Below are positions 1 to 8,409 of a stretch of 64,000 bases of DNA, one piece after another. Under the pieces are notes generated by a model that had not been told where the DNA came from, made no database searches, and saw only the letters and a program-made list of their open reading frames with translations. The position numbers and the translations under genes were made by a program. Origin of the DNA: Micromonospora tarapacensis (GTDB lineage: Bacteria > Actinomycetota > Actinomycetes > Mycobacteriales > Micromonosporaceae); NCBI RefSeq assembly GCF_019697375.1, contig NZ_JAHCDI010000004.1, positions 2,467,324 through 2,531,323 on the forward strand. The letters run 5' to 3'. Within the stretch, counting starts at the first letter, position 1; every line of letters starts with the position of its first letter.

Positions 1-1
1 C

Positions 2-562
2 GGCTGGTACATCAAGACCTGCTATGACCCGGCCACCGACGAACTGGCCTTCGGCGGCACCGTCTTTCTGACCAACCCGCCGACAACCCTGGACATCATG
101 GTTCAACGAGCGTTGTCGCAGCTCACCTTCCCCAAACCGGTCATGGCCTCCAACCCCCGGCTGGACAAGCCACAGGTGGTGCACGTGCCCGTGTGGTGGT
201 GGGTCCAGCCGGGCCTCTGGAAGACCCACACAGCCACGGCGTCGCTACCCGGCATCAGCATTACCGCGCGGGCCGAACCGACAAAGATCACCTGGTATGC
301 CGGCGACGGCAGCTCCAAGGTATGCCACGGCCCTGGCACCCCATGGACCGGAGGCGCACCACCGCTGTCCGAATCGGACTGTAGCCACACCTACACGACC
401 ACATCACGCGAAGCCCCGGGCGGAAAGTTCACCCTACGCGCTGTCGTCACCTGGCACATCGCCTGGTCCGGTGGCGGCTTCAGTGGAACCGAGCCCCCGG
501 CGACGACCGCTGACCAAGCCACCATCGAAGTAACCGACAACTGGCCCGTCATCACTGGCTGA
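2..562 (+). CDS. Partial ICE-associated secreted-type protein (C-terminal part)
   Basis: The reading frame is open from the window edge to the TGA at 560-562, giving the last 186 residues of a longer protein whose start lies outside. It contains a Trp-rich VPVWWWVQPG stretch, followed by an all-beta region with a GDG/CxGPGTPW segment and scattered cysteines. This resembles a family usually annotated only as ATP/GTP-binding protein in actinomycete integrative conjugative elements (the label is historical; no P-loop is visible here). Function is unknown; the composition suggests an extracytoplasmic Ig-like or PKD-like fold. A strong terminator follows at 601-640. It belongs to the same inserted element as the recombinase at 1368-2825. 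Confidence 0.6.
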   Translation, partial: GWYIKTCYDPATDELAFGGTVFLTNPPTTLDIMVQRALSQLTFPKPVMASNPRLDKPQVVHVPVWWWVQPGLWKTHTATASLPGISITARAEPTKITWYAGDGSSKVCHGPGTPWTGGAPPLSESDCSHTYTTTSREAPGGKFTLRAVVTWHIAWSGGGFSGTEPPATTADQATIEVTDNWPVITG

Positions 563-1043
563 CAGCCATTCTGGCCGCAGGCCGACAATCTCTATCTCGA
601 CACAGCTCGCCGAGCGCGCATAGGCGCTCGGCGAGCTGTGTTTGCGCCCACACCTGTTGTGGGCTGCCGAGCCGTCTTCCCCGCCCGCCATGATGGCGAA
701 GCGGTCGAGCCGATCCACCCCGATTCCGACAGAGGAGGTCCCTGACAGCCATGCCTCAAACCGTTTCAGGTCTGCACCATCCACCACGACAGCCAGGAGT
801 CCTATGCCAGAAGTCAGCCCGCGGGTACCCGGCCCGCTCCACAACGTGCCGGGCTCGCGACGGGCCAGCAACCCACCACAGTGGAAAGGCATGGCCACAA
901 GCCACGACGCGAACGCTTCACGCCGTCGCCCGTCTGTAGGCGACCGGTCGGCCACCGACGCGGCCACCCCGCCCGGCACCGACCCCACCCCCGACGCCAT
1001 CCAGCACCACCCCGGCCATCAGGACGAGCGGGGAGAGCCACCG
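563..1043. other. Intergenic stretch, no supported gene
   Basis: After the terminator at 601-640 I see no gene that I can defend. Both strands carry open frames, but they are arginine/proline-rich or low-information and have no recognisable domain. A GAGGAGG at about 733-739 lies 12 bases before an ATG at 751 that opens a 62-codon frame ending at 939, so an unrecognised short peptide cannot be excluded. Confidence 0.4.
601..640 (+). terminator. Intrinsic terminator after the first gene
   Basis: A perfect 17-bp inverted repeat (cacagctcgccgagcgc at 601-617, its complement at 624-640) with a 6-base loop is followed by TTTG. It lies 39 bases after the stop of the partial gene ending at 562. Confidence 0.85.
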
Positions 1044-1271
1044 ATGGCCCGCCCCTCCACCGATACCACCCCAGCCCGGCGACGCCGGGCCGCCGGTGAC
1101 CGGCGGACAACCATCGACGCGCGCACCCAACAGGCGGCCGATGACTCAGGGACGTTGACCGTGATCGTCCAACCTCGGGATTTCAGGCTCCCTAACGTGC
1201 TCAGGCACATCGAGGCTGGAAAGATTGTGCTCGTCATTCCGCAACACAACGGCCCGACTAGTTTCGAGTGA
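1044..1271 (+). CDS. Small Phd-antitoxin-like protein
   Basis: A 75-residue protein with a basic N-terminus (Arg-rich around residues 10-20). Its C-terminal half, around RDFRLPNVLRHIEAGKIVLV, loosely matches the Phd/YefM antitoxin pattern (an acting-on-residue segment, a leucine-rich helix, then EAGxxVVV). The start at 1044 is chosen because GGGGAG lies 8 bases upstream; longer in-frame starts exist at 804 and 894, but the added sequence is low-complexity. No toxin partner of the PIN/Doc/RelE type is seen downstream; the next gene is the convergent recombinase. Within an integrative element, such a protein could be an orphan antitoxin or a small regulator. The fold assignment is tentative. 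Confidence 0.4.
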   Translation: MARPSTDTTPARRRRAAGDRRTTIDARTQQAADDSGTLTVIVQPRDFRLPNVLRHIEAGKIVLVIPQHNGPTSFE

Positions 1272-1320
1272 TGCTGGTTGCATTATCAGAGGGACCGTAG
1301 CCGCCGATCCTGCAACAAAA

Positions 1321-1353
1321 GAGGCTCACCCGGTGAAATGCCGGGTGAGCCTC
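1321..1353 (-). terminator. Terminator of the serine recombinase gene
   Basis: A 13-bp perfect stem (gaggctcacccgg at 1321-1333 and its complement at 1341-1353) with a 7-base loop is followed by TTTTG when read on the minus strand. It lies 15 bases beyond the recombinase stop. Confidence 0.85.
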
Positions 1354-1367
1354 TGCCGTTCCGCGTG

Positions 1368-2825
1368 CTAACGCCGGAAACACAAGCCGTTGCCAAGGTC
1401 GACAATCCCCATCGCGCCCGCCGGGCCGTTTTGGCCTACCGTCCCGACGGCGATTCCCCACCACCCATCATGCTCCGCGAGAACCATTCCCCAGGACGCC
1501 TTGACCGCGCGGACCATTCCGCGCTTGACAGTGTCATCACCGGCATTCCACATCTGCGCCACCGTCTGCCCCGTGGGTGCATAGTCGAACTGGTCGGGAA
1601 CGATCACGAATCCCTCGATGCGCGCCTTGATCGCCTTACGCTCCGCCACCAACGTGTCCAGCTCGTCATCATCCTCGGTGGCGGAGAGTCGAGCCTGTAT
1701 CTTGCGAAGCCCGGCGTGCAGCTCGTCCAACTCGTGCGCGTTTCCCGCCACTCGCTGAAACGCGAGAATGTCTGTCGTGTCGCTGGCGAACATACCGGCA
1801 ACGACGTCGATGACGGGTTGCGCTTCGACCCCCTTGAAATCGCCGCAGGACAGGCGCCGTTTGGCATGACCACCACAGCGGAGCTTCGGCGTGCGTGGCT
1901 TCGGTACGCGTGGCTTGCCCGTGCGCGAGTTCTTTGCCGGCGTCAGACCCGCGTTAAGGAACAGCTTCCCCGCGCATTCAGGGCAGTCGAGAATGCCGGA
2001 AATCCAGTTGGCCGGGCTGGCGACCGGCCGACCGCCCTTGTTCGCGCGGCTCTCGCCCATGTTCGCGTCCAGAACCTTGTTCGCACGCCACCACAACGCG
2101 GAATCGACAACAGGCTCAACCTCGTGCGCCCACGTCTCGGTCTGACCCTCGTGCGTATAGGAACACTCGACAACGCCCGTGTGGTTCGCGGCGAAGCGGA
2201 TGACGTTCTTGACCGAGTTCGGGTAAAGGTCGTAAGCACGCCCCACGCTGGAAAGGGACTCGGCGCTAGCGACCCGCTCGTAAATGTCCACAACAGCAGC
2301 AGGGTCCTGACACCGCGCCTGCTTGGCGTACCGAACACCCTCCGTCGCCCAGAACGCGGGCAACGCCCCATGATGCGCCTTATTGTCACGGATCATCATG
2401 ATTCCACGATACGTCGTACGCTTGACCGTCTTCGACTTCTCGGCATTCGCGTGCTGCGCAACGAGCGTCACGATACGACCCGCAAAATCGGTCCGCCCGA
2501 ACTGCGGCTCACTGACGGAGACGATGTCGCCACCAGCGGACCGGATAGCCAGCAGAATCTCAGCCTGAGCGTCCAAATCCTCCCGCCGGTCAAGCCGCGA
2601 CGACTCAGTGACAATCAAGGTCGAGTAGTCGCCACGCGCAATGTCCGCGATCACCTCACGCAACGCCGGTTCCTGCGTCCCATGGCTCGCCGAATAGCCA
2701 TGGAGCCTGAACCACTTCACGATCGTAATACCACGCTCAGCAGCATCAACCTCGACCACCTTGATCTGAGACGCCTCGTCCTGACTACCAGTGCTGACCC
2801 GTACGAACCCTGCGCCGAGTGCCAC
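1368..2825 (-). CDS. Large serine recombinase (integrase) of the mobile element
   Basis: This 485-residue protein catalyses site-specific integration and excision through a serine nucleophile. The N-terminal resolvase domain (about residues 5-145) begins GFVRVST, which places the catalytic Ser at residue 11, and has the conserved ESSRLDR motif. A recombinase domain follows, then a zinc-ribbon region (CPEC near residue 280 with further Cys residues near 330), then a coiled-coil-like segment rich in Glu/Lys near residues 380-425. The length fits the large serine integrase family. The start codon is about 50 bases from the host junction, the usual position of an integrase beside its attachment site. 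The gene reads toward the element interior and ends at a clear terminator. Confidence 0.93.
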   Translation of the reverse strand: MALGAGFVRVSTGSQDEASQIKVVEVDAAERGITIVKWFRLHGYSASHGTQEPALREVIADIARGDYSTLIVTESSRLDRREDLDAQAEILLAIRSAGGDIVSVSEPQFGRTDFAGRIVTLVAQHANAEKSKTVKRTTYRGIMMIRDNKAHHGALPAFWATEGVRYAKQARCQDPAAVVDIYERVASAESLSSVGRAYDLYPNSVKNVIRFAANHTGVVECSYTHEGQTETWAHEVEPVVDSALWWRANKVLDANMGESRANKGGRPVASPANWISGILDCPECAGKLFLNAGLTPAKNSRTGKPRVPKPRTPKLRCGGHAKRRLSCGDFKGVEAQPVIDVVAGMFASDTTDILAFQRVAGNAHELDELHAGLRKIQARLSATEDDDELDTLVAERKAIKARIEGFVIVPDQFDYAPTGQTVAQMWNAGDDTVKRGMVRAVKASWGMVLAEHDGWWGIAVGTVGQNGPAGAMGIVDLGNGLCFRR

Positions 2826-2839
2826 GCGTAGCTCCCTTC

Positions 2840-2890
2840 AGGAAAACCAGCTACGTGTGCATACTACCCGACAACCGTTGACCCGATGGT
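2840..2890. mobile_element. Probable element/host junction (attachment site)
   Basis: Just upstream of the recombinase, a methyltransferase reading frame becomes recognisable from about 2877 and lacks its N-terminal half. In intact DUF574-family genes the segment reads Val-Asp-Asn-Asp-Pro-Met-Val; here the sequence runs cgacaaccgttgacccgatg, so homology resumes at or next to this motif. I therefore place the recombination point in this interval. The exact core cannot be set without the other end of the element, which lies left of the window. Confidence 0.6.
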
Positions 2891-3350
2891 GCTCGTGCAC
2901 GCCCGGGCCCTGTTGTCGAGCACGACCTCCGAGGGGGTCACCACCTACGTTCCCGCCGACTACCACGACCCGGAGACGATCCTCGCCGAGGCGGCGGAGA
3001 CGCTGGACTTCGACCAGCCCGTCGCCGTGATGTTCATGGGCGTGATGGGGTACGAACCCGACCTGGCGGTGGTGCGCTCCATCGTGGCGCGGGTCATGGA
3101 CGCCACCGCGTCCGGCAGCCACCTGGTGCTCTGGGACGGCACCGACACCAGCCCGGAGGTGGTTTCCGGGGCCGACCGGCTGGCCCAGAGCGGCGGCGTG
3201 CCGTACATCCTGCGCAGCCCCGAGCAGCTCGCCAGCTGCTTCGAGGGGTTGACCCTGGTGGAGCCCGGCCTGGTGCCGATCCCGCTGTGGCGTCCGGAGC
3301 CCGACGCCGAGGCGATCGACGCGTATGGTGCCGTGGCCCGCAAGCCATGA
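2871..3350 (+). pseudogene. DUF574-type SAM methyltransferase, 5' end replaced by the inserted element
   Basis: The frame gives about 158 residues matching the C-terminal part of the actinobacterial DUF574 (S-adenosyl methyltransferase, Methyltransf_19) family: VDPMVLVHARALL, a Tyr-Asp-Pro-rich segment, then a long hydrophobic strand VAVMFMGVMGY. Family members are about 260-280 residues and carry a SAM-binding DLGSG motif upstream; that half is missing. The first ATG (2886) has no ribosome site. The gene appears split by integration of the element at 1-2880 and is probably not functional while the element is present. Confidence 0.8.
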
Positions 3351-3363
3351 CCGGCCGGCGGTC

Positions 3364-4578
3364 GTGACGGTGAATCCGCTGAACCAGCTGACGCTCGCCG
3401 AGCTTCGGTGCCGCACCAGCGTCAAGTGGCGCACGTACGACTCGGACGTGCTGCCCCTCTGGGTCGCCGAGATGGACGTCTCCCTGGCCGCACCGGTCGC
3501 CGGGGCGCTGCGCGACGCGATCGACCGCGGTGACACCGGCTACCCGTGCGGGACGGCGTACGCCGAGGCGCTCGGCGGCTTCGCCGCTCGCCGGTGGGCG
3601 TGGCCCGACCTGCGGGTCGACCACACCGCCGTGGTGCCGGACGTCATGCTCGGCATCGTCGAGGTGTTGCGGCTGCTGACCGACCCCGGCGACGCGGTCG
3701 TGGTCTGCGCCCCGGTCTACCCGCCCTTCTACGCCTTCGTCGGCCACGACGGCCGGCGGGTGATCGAGGCACCTCTCGCGCCGGACCTGCGGATGGACCT
3801 CGCGGCACTCGACGAGGCGTTCCGCCGGGCGCGCGCCGGCCGACGCCGGGCGGTGTTCCTGCTGTGCAACCCACACAACCCGACCGGTGTCGTCCACCGA
3901 CGCGAGGAACTCGACGCGGTGGCCGACCTCGCCCGACGGCACGGGGTGCGGGTGGTGTCCGACGAGATCCATGCCCCGCTGGTGCTGCCCGGAGCGCACT
4001 TCACCCCCTACCTCACGCTGGCCGGCGCCGAGGACGCGTTCGCCGTACTCTCCGCCTCGAAGGCCTGGAACCTCGCCGGCCTCAAGTCGGCGCTGGTCGT
4101 CGCGGGCCGACAGGCCGTGGCCGACCTGCGCCGGCTGCCGGAGGAGGTCGGCCACGGGCCGAGTCACCTCGGCGTCATCGCGCACACCGCCGCCTTCCGC
4201 GACGGCGGAGGTTGGCTCGACCAGCTGCTCGACGGCCTCGACGCGAACCGTGACCTGCTGGGGACGCTGCTGGCGGAGCACTGCCCGACAATCGGGTACC
4301 ACCGGCCCGAGGGCACTTACCTCGCCTGGCTGGACTGCACCGCGCTGGGCACCGACAGCGGGCCGGGCACCGGCGAGCCCGGCGTGGTCACCGACGTCGC
4401 CGGGCCGGCGAAGCTGTTCCTCGACCGCGCGAGGGTGGCTCTCAGCTCCGGGCACGTCTTCGGCACCGGAGGCACCGGCTTCGTCCGGCTCAACTTCGCC
4501 ACCTCCCCCGCGATCCTGACCGAGGCGGTCAGCCGGATGGGCCACGCCGTCACCGAGCATGCGACGCCGGCACACTAG
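3364..4578 (+). CDS. PatB/MalY-type PLP-dependent C-S lyase / aminotransferase
   Basis: A 404-residue fold-type I PLP enzyme. The opening ([18 protein letters not shown]) is the signature of the MalY/PatB cystathionine beta-lyase branch rather than of ordinary transaminases. Further motifs are [15 protein letters not shown] (the PLP-contacting Asp) and [10 protein letters not shown], which contains the Schiff-base lysine; RLNFA near the C-terminus supplies the carboxylate-binding Arg. The predicted reaction is cleavage of cystathionine or related thioethers to a thiol, pyruvate and ammonia. The GTG at 3364 is chosen because family similarity begins within a few residues of it; an ATG at 3325 would overlap the methyltransferase remnant. 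The 3' end overlaps the convergent DUF4184 gene by 29 bases. Confidence 0.88.
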   Translation: MTVNPLNQLTLAELRCRTSVKWRTYDSDVLPLWVAEMDVSLAAPVAGALRDAIDRGDTGYPCGTAYAEALGGFAARRWAWPDLRVDHTAVVPDVMLGIVEVLRLLTDPGDAVVVCAPVYPPFYAFVGHDGRRVIEAPLAPDLRMDLAALDEAFRRARAGRRRAVFLLCNPHNPTGVVHRREELDAVADLARRHGVRVVSDEIHAPLVLPGAHFTPYLTLAGAEDAFAVLSASKAWNLAGLKSALVVAGRQAVADLRRLPEEVGHGPSHLGVIAHTAAFRDGGGWLDQLLDGLDANRDLLGTLLAEHCPTIGYHRPEGTYLAWLDCTALGTDSGPGTGEPGVVTDVAGPAKLFLDRARVALSSGHVFGTGGTGFVRLNFATSPAILTEAVSRMGHAVTEHATPAH

Positions 4579-5296
4579 TCCCGAACCGGACGGCGAGGCC
4601 GCCGGCGAGCAGCGCCAGGCCGGCGACGTGCAGCAACCTCACGACGGTCGCGGCGAGGACGCTGGCACCGGGCAGCAGCGGCACCACGGCCAGCCCCACG
4701 ACACCGATCACCGCGGTGACGCCCCAGAACAGCCCGGGTCGGCGAGCGAGGTCCGGTGCCGCCGCCGGGCTGCCGCGCCGGCCGAGGCGGGCGGTGAGTA
4801 CGACGGCAGCCACGGCACCCACGGCCGTACTCGTCAGATCCGAGACGCTCCACCACGCGACATCGGTGACGGCGGACCAGCGGATGCCGAAGAGCGTTCG
4901 TAGCCAGTCGTCGGTGTGCGTGAGCCGGTCCCAGCCGAGGTGACTCGCCGCGCCGACGAGCGCCGAACTGACGGTGATCCACCAGCGGTGGGGCCACCGT
5001 GCCAGCGAGCCGTGGCGGCGCCAGCCGAACCGGCGGTCGCCGGGTAGGTGGGCCGCGATGCTGTCGGCACCGATCCGGAACGCCGCCGCGTACGCCAACG
5101 CCACCGGCAGGCACCACCAGAGCAGCGCGGGCCAGGCATGGGTGTCCGGGAAGCTGCTGCCGACCGGTCCGGACGTCAGGTAGGCGACGTCCGGGGCCAC
5201 CGCACCGGTGCACAGCGCGACACCGTCGAACCACCGGGGACGCCACATCTTCAGCGCCAGCGCCGGGGCCAGGTGCGAGGGAAAGGTCAGCGGCAC
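4550..5296 (-). CDS. DUF4184 family membrane protein
   Basis: A 248-residue integral membrane protein. The first residues ([10 protein letters not shown]) and the following AVAPDVAYL match the DUF4184 family, whose members begin with a conserved PxTxxHxA motif and an APD motif. About five to six hydrophobic segments follow, and a conserved SHLGWD histidine/aspartate motif occurs near residue 115. The chemistry is unknown; His/Asp conservation in membrane-embedded positions recalls metal-dependent membrane hydrolases, but that is speculative. The GTG start at 5296 is set by the family start motif. It is convergent with the C-S lyase gene. Confidence 0.8.
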   Translation of the reverse strand: MPLTFPSHLAPALALKMWRPRWFDGVALCTGAVAPDVAYLTSGPVGSSFPDTHAWPALLWWCLPVALAYAAAFRIGADSIAAHLPGDRRFGWRRHGSLARWPHRWWITVSSALVGAASHLGWDRLTHTDDWLRTLFGIRWSAVTDVAWWSVSDLTSTAVGAVAAVVLTARLGRRGSPAAAPDLARRPGLFWGVTAVIGVVGLAVVPLLPGASVLAATVVRLLHVAGLALLAGGLAVRFGTSVPASHAR

Positions 5297-5427
5297 GGTG
5301 CGGAGCCTAGGCCAGGTGTCGCCGGTCGATCTGCGGCCGGGCGGCGGGGGAGCGTCGGTGTGCACGTTCGGCTGACGCGGGGGCCGGGGGTGGATCCCGG
5401 TCGAGGTCCACCCCCGGGCCCTGCTGC

Positions 5428-6774
5428 TCAGCCGATCGTGCAGGCCGCGCCATTGAGGGTGAACGAGCTTGGCCTGGCGGTGTCGCCGGTGTGGGTGGCC
5501 TGGAAGCCGATGCTGACCGACGCGTTCGGGGCGATGGTGGCGTTGTAGGAAAGGTTCCGGGCGGTCACCTGGCCCGACGTCGGCGAGTAGCTGGCGTTCC
5601 AGCCGCCGGTGATGTTCTGCCCGCCGGGCAGCGTGAAGACCAGCGACCAGCCGTTGATCGTGGAGTTGCCGGTGTTGGTGATGGTGATGTTCTCGGTCAG
5701 GCCGGTGTTCCAGGCGTTGACCGCGGCGGTGACCCGGCACGCGCCGCCGGGCGGCGGAGTGGTCGGGCTCGGCGGCGGGGTGGTCGGGCTCGGCGGCGGG
5801 GTGGTCGGTGACGGCGGCGGGGTGGTCGGGCTGGGCGGCGGGGTGGTGCCGCCGAACTGGGTGAAGAAGCGCCACGTCTCCCCCGGCAGCCAGGTCCGGG
5901 AGCCGCTGTCACCGGCGGCGCCGTCCTGCGGTGCGGCGATGTGTCCCTCGTCGAACGCCGCCCACACCACCGGGTAGCCGGCCGCGCAGCCGGAGTAGGT
6001 GGTGCTGATGTGCCGCAGGCTGCCCTGCGCCGGTTCCGGCGGGTTCTGGGCGGTGCAGCCGTTGTTCCTGACGAACCGGTCGCGCAGAGATCGTCCGTTG
6101 GAGATGTTGAGCACGCCGTCCCGGATGCCGTGTGCCCCGAAGTAGGCGACGCGCTGGGTCCCGCCGCTGCACCCGCTCAGTTGTGCACCGCCGTAGACCG
6201 CGACGGCCCGGAAGATGTCCGGTCGGGCGCACGCGAGCGCGTAGCTCATGGCGCCGCCGTAGCTGAAGCCGAGGGCGAATCGCTGTGTCGTCTCGACGCA
6301 GAGGTCCGCCTCGATCCGCCGGAGCATGTCGTCGACGAAGGTGACGTCCTCCCCGCCGGAGTTGGCCCAGCCGTTGTTGATGCCCTGCGGGGCGACGAAG
6401 ATCGTGCTGTTGTTCGACAACGGCAGGAGGCCGTAGTAGGCCCAGGCGTCGCGTTGCACGGTCTGGCCGGTGGCGACGTCGGTGGCGGTGCCGCTGAGCC
6501 AGTGGAACCCGAACACCAGCCGGTACGGGTGGTTGTTGTCGTAGTTGTCGGGGACCCGCAGGATGAAGCTGCGGTTCTTCCCGTTGCTCTGGATGGTGTG
6601 CGTGCCGCTGCGCAGCGTCGGCGCCGTGCCGCAGCCGGCGGTCGCGGCGAGGGCTCCCGCCTGGGCGGTCGGGACGGTGTCGCCGAGCCTGCCGCTCAGC
6701 GCGGTGCCGGCGGCGGCCAGCACCATCAGGGTCGCGAGCGCGACGGGTCCGAGAATCGATCTACGCCTGGACAT
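5428..6774 (-). CDS. Secreted feruloyl-esterase-like (CE1/PHB depolymerase type) with C-terminal CBM2
   Basis: A 448-residue exported enzyme. Residues 1-40 form a signal peptide (MSRRRS, a hydrophobic core, then an Ala-rich cleavage region). Residues 45-310 are an alpha/beta-hydrolase of the LpqC/PHB-depolymerase family: RSFILRVPDNYD, the nucleophile elbow GFSYGG, and a late DEGH histidine. A linker of four PPPSPTT repeats leads to a cellulose-binding CBM2 (about residues 350-448; NAWNTGLTENITITNTG, conserved Trp residues, and the Cys pair at both ends). The likely role is to release ferulic or acetyl esters from plant cell-wall polysaccharide outside the cell. The start at 6774 has GGAG 7 bases upstream. 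Confidence 0.92.
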   Translation of the reverse strand: MSRRRSILGPVALATLMVLAAAGTALSGRLGDTVPTAQAGALAATAGCGTAPTLRSGTHTIQSNGKNRSFILRVPDNYDNNHPYRLVFGFHWLSGTATDVATGQTVQRDAWAYYGLLPLSNNSTIFVAPQGINNGWANSGGEDVTFVDDMLRRIEADLCVETTQRFALGFSYGGAMSYALACARPDIFRAVAVYGGAQLSGCSGGTQRVAYFGAHGIRDGVLNISNGRSLRDRFVRNNGCTAQNPPEPAQGSLRHISTTYSGCAAGYPVVWAAFDEGHIAAPQDGAAGDSGSRTWLPGETWRFFTQFGGTTPPPSPTTPPPSPTTPPPSPTTPPPSPTTPPPGGACRVTAAVNAWNTGLTENITITNTGNSTINGWSLVFTLPGGQNITGGWNASYSPTSGQVTARNLSYNATIAPNASVSIGFQATHTGDTARPSSFTLNGAACTIG

Positions 6775-7395
6775 CGTGAACTCCGTTCCGCGTCTTGACG
6801 ACGCGCGGGTGCGAAGCATCGCTGGTGGCGGATAGGCGGATACGGCCCGCTGCGGCGGCCCGACCGGAGCACCGAGGCCCGGTGGGAGGCCGCGCAGGAT
6901 GGCGGTCTGGTCGGCGCACCCGGCTCCCGCGGTGAACGCCCCGGCCTGCGCCGGCACGTGACACGTCCCGGACGGGGCCCGCATGCCCGTCAGCCGGCGC
7001 TGCTCGTCCGGCCACACCTGGTCCTCGACCCGGTGGGGACGCCGGAGCGTGCCCTTCGCTCCTGCACCGGCAAGGTATCCCGTGAGCGATAACATCGCAA
7101 GATGTAGATGTATCGCTCTTGCGGCGAGTCGCCGCGAGATCGGTGAGAACCCGCCTGTAAGGGGTAACTCGGCCGGCGGCCAAGGCCACTGGAACCCTGG
7201 GCTTCCACCGGGCCGAGGTACCGTCGGCGGGCATCTGCTGCGCGGCGAGGTGTGGCCCACGCTGGAGGTGATCATCACCGAGGTTGGCGGGAAGCTCGCC
7301 AAGACGTTCGACCCGGAGACCGGGCTCGCCCTGCTCAACGGCAGCGGCCGGGGCTGACGACGGACGGCCGGGCCGAGGCACCGGCCCGGCGAGGC
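6775..7395. other. Long intergenic region, promoter side of the esterase
   Basis: Both flanking genes are on the minus strand. The region holds a palindromic site at 7084-7118 and no gene I recognise. A plus-strand frame from 6983 to 7357 ends with a hydrophobic, protein-like stretch (TLEVIITEVGGKLAKTFD and so on), but its first two-thirds look random. It may be a decayed gene remnant; I cannot name it. Confidence 0.4.
7084..7118. promoter_or_regulatory. Nested palindrome, candidate operator upstream of the esterase
   Basis: gagcgataacatc (7084-7096) is mirrored by gatgtatcgctc (7107-7118) with one unmatched base, and the centre holds a second repeat, acatc-gcaa-gatgt (7092-7105). The position, about 310 bases before the esterase start, suits a regulator-binding site such as that of a LacI or TetR protein. 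The regulator is unknown. Confidence 0.45.
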
Positions 7396-8235
7396 TCAGA
7401 ACTCCTCGTACACCGCCGGATCCTGACCGGCGGTCCGCCCGTCCGGGCGGCCCAGGGCGGTGATGGCCTCGATCTCCGCCTCACTGAGCGCGATGCCGAA
7501 GACATCCAGGTTCTCCCGCTGGCGCTCGCTGCCGGCGGCCTTCGGCAGCGGGATCACCTGCCGGGCCACGTGCCAGGCCAAGACGGTCTGCGCCGGGCTG
7601 ATCCCGTGCTCCCCCGCGATCGCCGTGATCGTCGGGTTCCCCAGCAGGTCGCTGCGGCGGCCCAGCGGGCTCCACGCCTGTACGAGGACACCGAGCGTGC
7701 GGTGGTGGTCGAGCGCCTCCCGCTGCGGGAAGTACGGGTGGATCTCGATCTGGTTGACCACCGGGACCACACCGGTCTCGGCCACCAGCCGGTCGATGTG
7801 TTCGGGCAGGAAGTTGGAGACGCCGATGTGCCGGACGAGGCCACGCTCGCGCGCCTCGATCAACGCGGTCCACGCCTCGACGTACCGGTCCACCTTCGGA
7901 TTGGGCCAGTGGATCAGATAGAGGCCGATCCGGTCCAGGCCGGTGCGGTACACGCTCTCCTCGATGGTGGCCAGCGCCTCGGCGTACCGGTGCCGCCGAC
8001 CGGGCAGCTTCGAGGTCACCACGAGTTCGTCCGGCACGCCGGTGGCGGAACTCGCGGCCCGCCCGACCGCGCCCTCGTTCTCGTAGTTCACCGCCGAGTC
8101 GAGCAGGCGGTATCCCGCCCGGATCGCCTGGGCGACCGACGCCACACCGGCCGACCCGGTCAGCTTGTAGGTGCCGAAGCCGATCGCCGGCAACACCGTG
8201 CCGTCACCGGCCGTCAGGCTGGGCACACCCATCAC
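7396..8235 (-). CDS. Aldo/keto reductase
   Basis: A 279-residue NADPH-dependent carbonyl reductase of the AKR superfamily (TIM barrel, cytoplasm). The catalytic tetrad is visible: Asp46 and Tyr51 in LLDSAVNYENE, Lys76 in VTSKLPG and His109 in LIHWPNP. GVSNF and the C-terminal IPLPKAAGSERQRENLD nicotinamide-adenine dinucleotide phosphate-binding motif are present. Similarity is to the AKR5/2,5-diketo-D-gluconate-reductase group. The substrate cannot be read from the sequence. The start (GTG at 8235, next codon ATG) has AAGGGGG 7-8 bases upstream. Confidence 0.92.
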   Translation of the reverse strand: MMGVPSLTAGDGTVLPAIGFGTYKLTGSAGVASVAQAIRAGYRLLDSAVNYENEGAVGRAASSATGVPDELVVTSKLPGRRHRYAEALATIEESVYRTGLDRIGLYLIHWPNPKVDRYVEAWTALIEARERGLVRHIGVSNFLPEHIDRLVAETGVVPVVNQIEIHPYFPQREALDHHRTLGVLVQAWSPLGRRSDLLGNPTITAIAGEHGISPAQTVLAWHVARQVIPLPKAAGSERQRENLDVFGIALSEAEIEAITALGRPDGRTAGQDPAVYEEF

Positions 8236-8409
8236 CTATCCCCCTTGAAGCTGCTCCGGACCACCACCGCACCCGACCGTACCCGCAGCCCTACCGGACC
8301 GCCGCGGGTGCCCGGGCAACCGGTGCAGCGCCGGCCCGCCCACCCGGACGCCGAGATCCGTCCAGGTCCGTTCCCGGTAGGGCGGGCGGGCCCGGCGCCG
8401 GCAGCCGCC

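Noticed and set aside
5755..5845. Repeated ggcggcggggtggtcgggct units, CRISPR-like at first sight
   Set aside because: In frame they encode the PPPSPTT linker of the esterase; no spacers of unique sequence and no cas genes.
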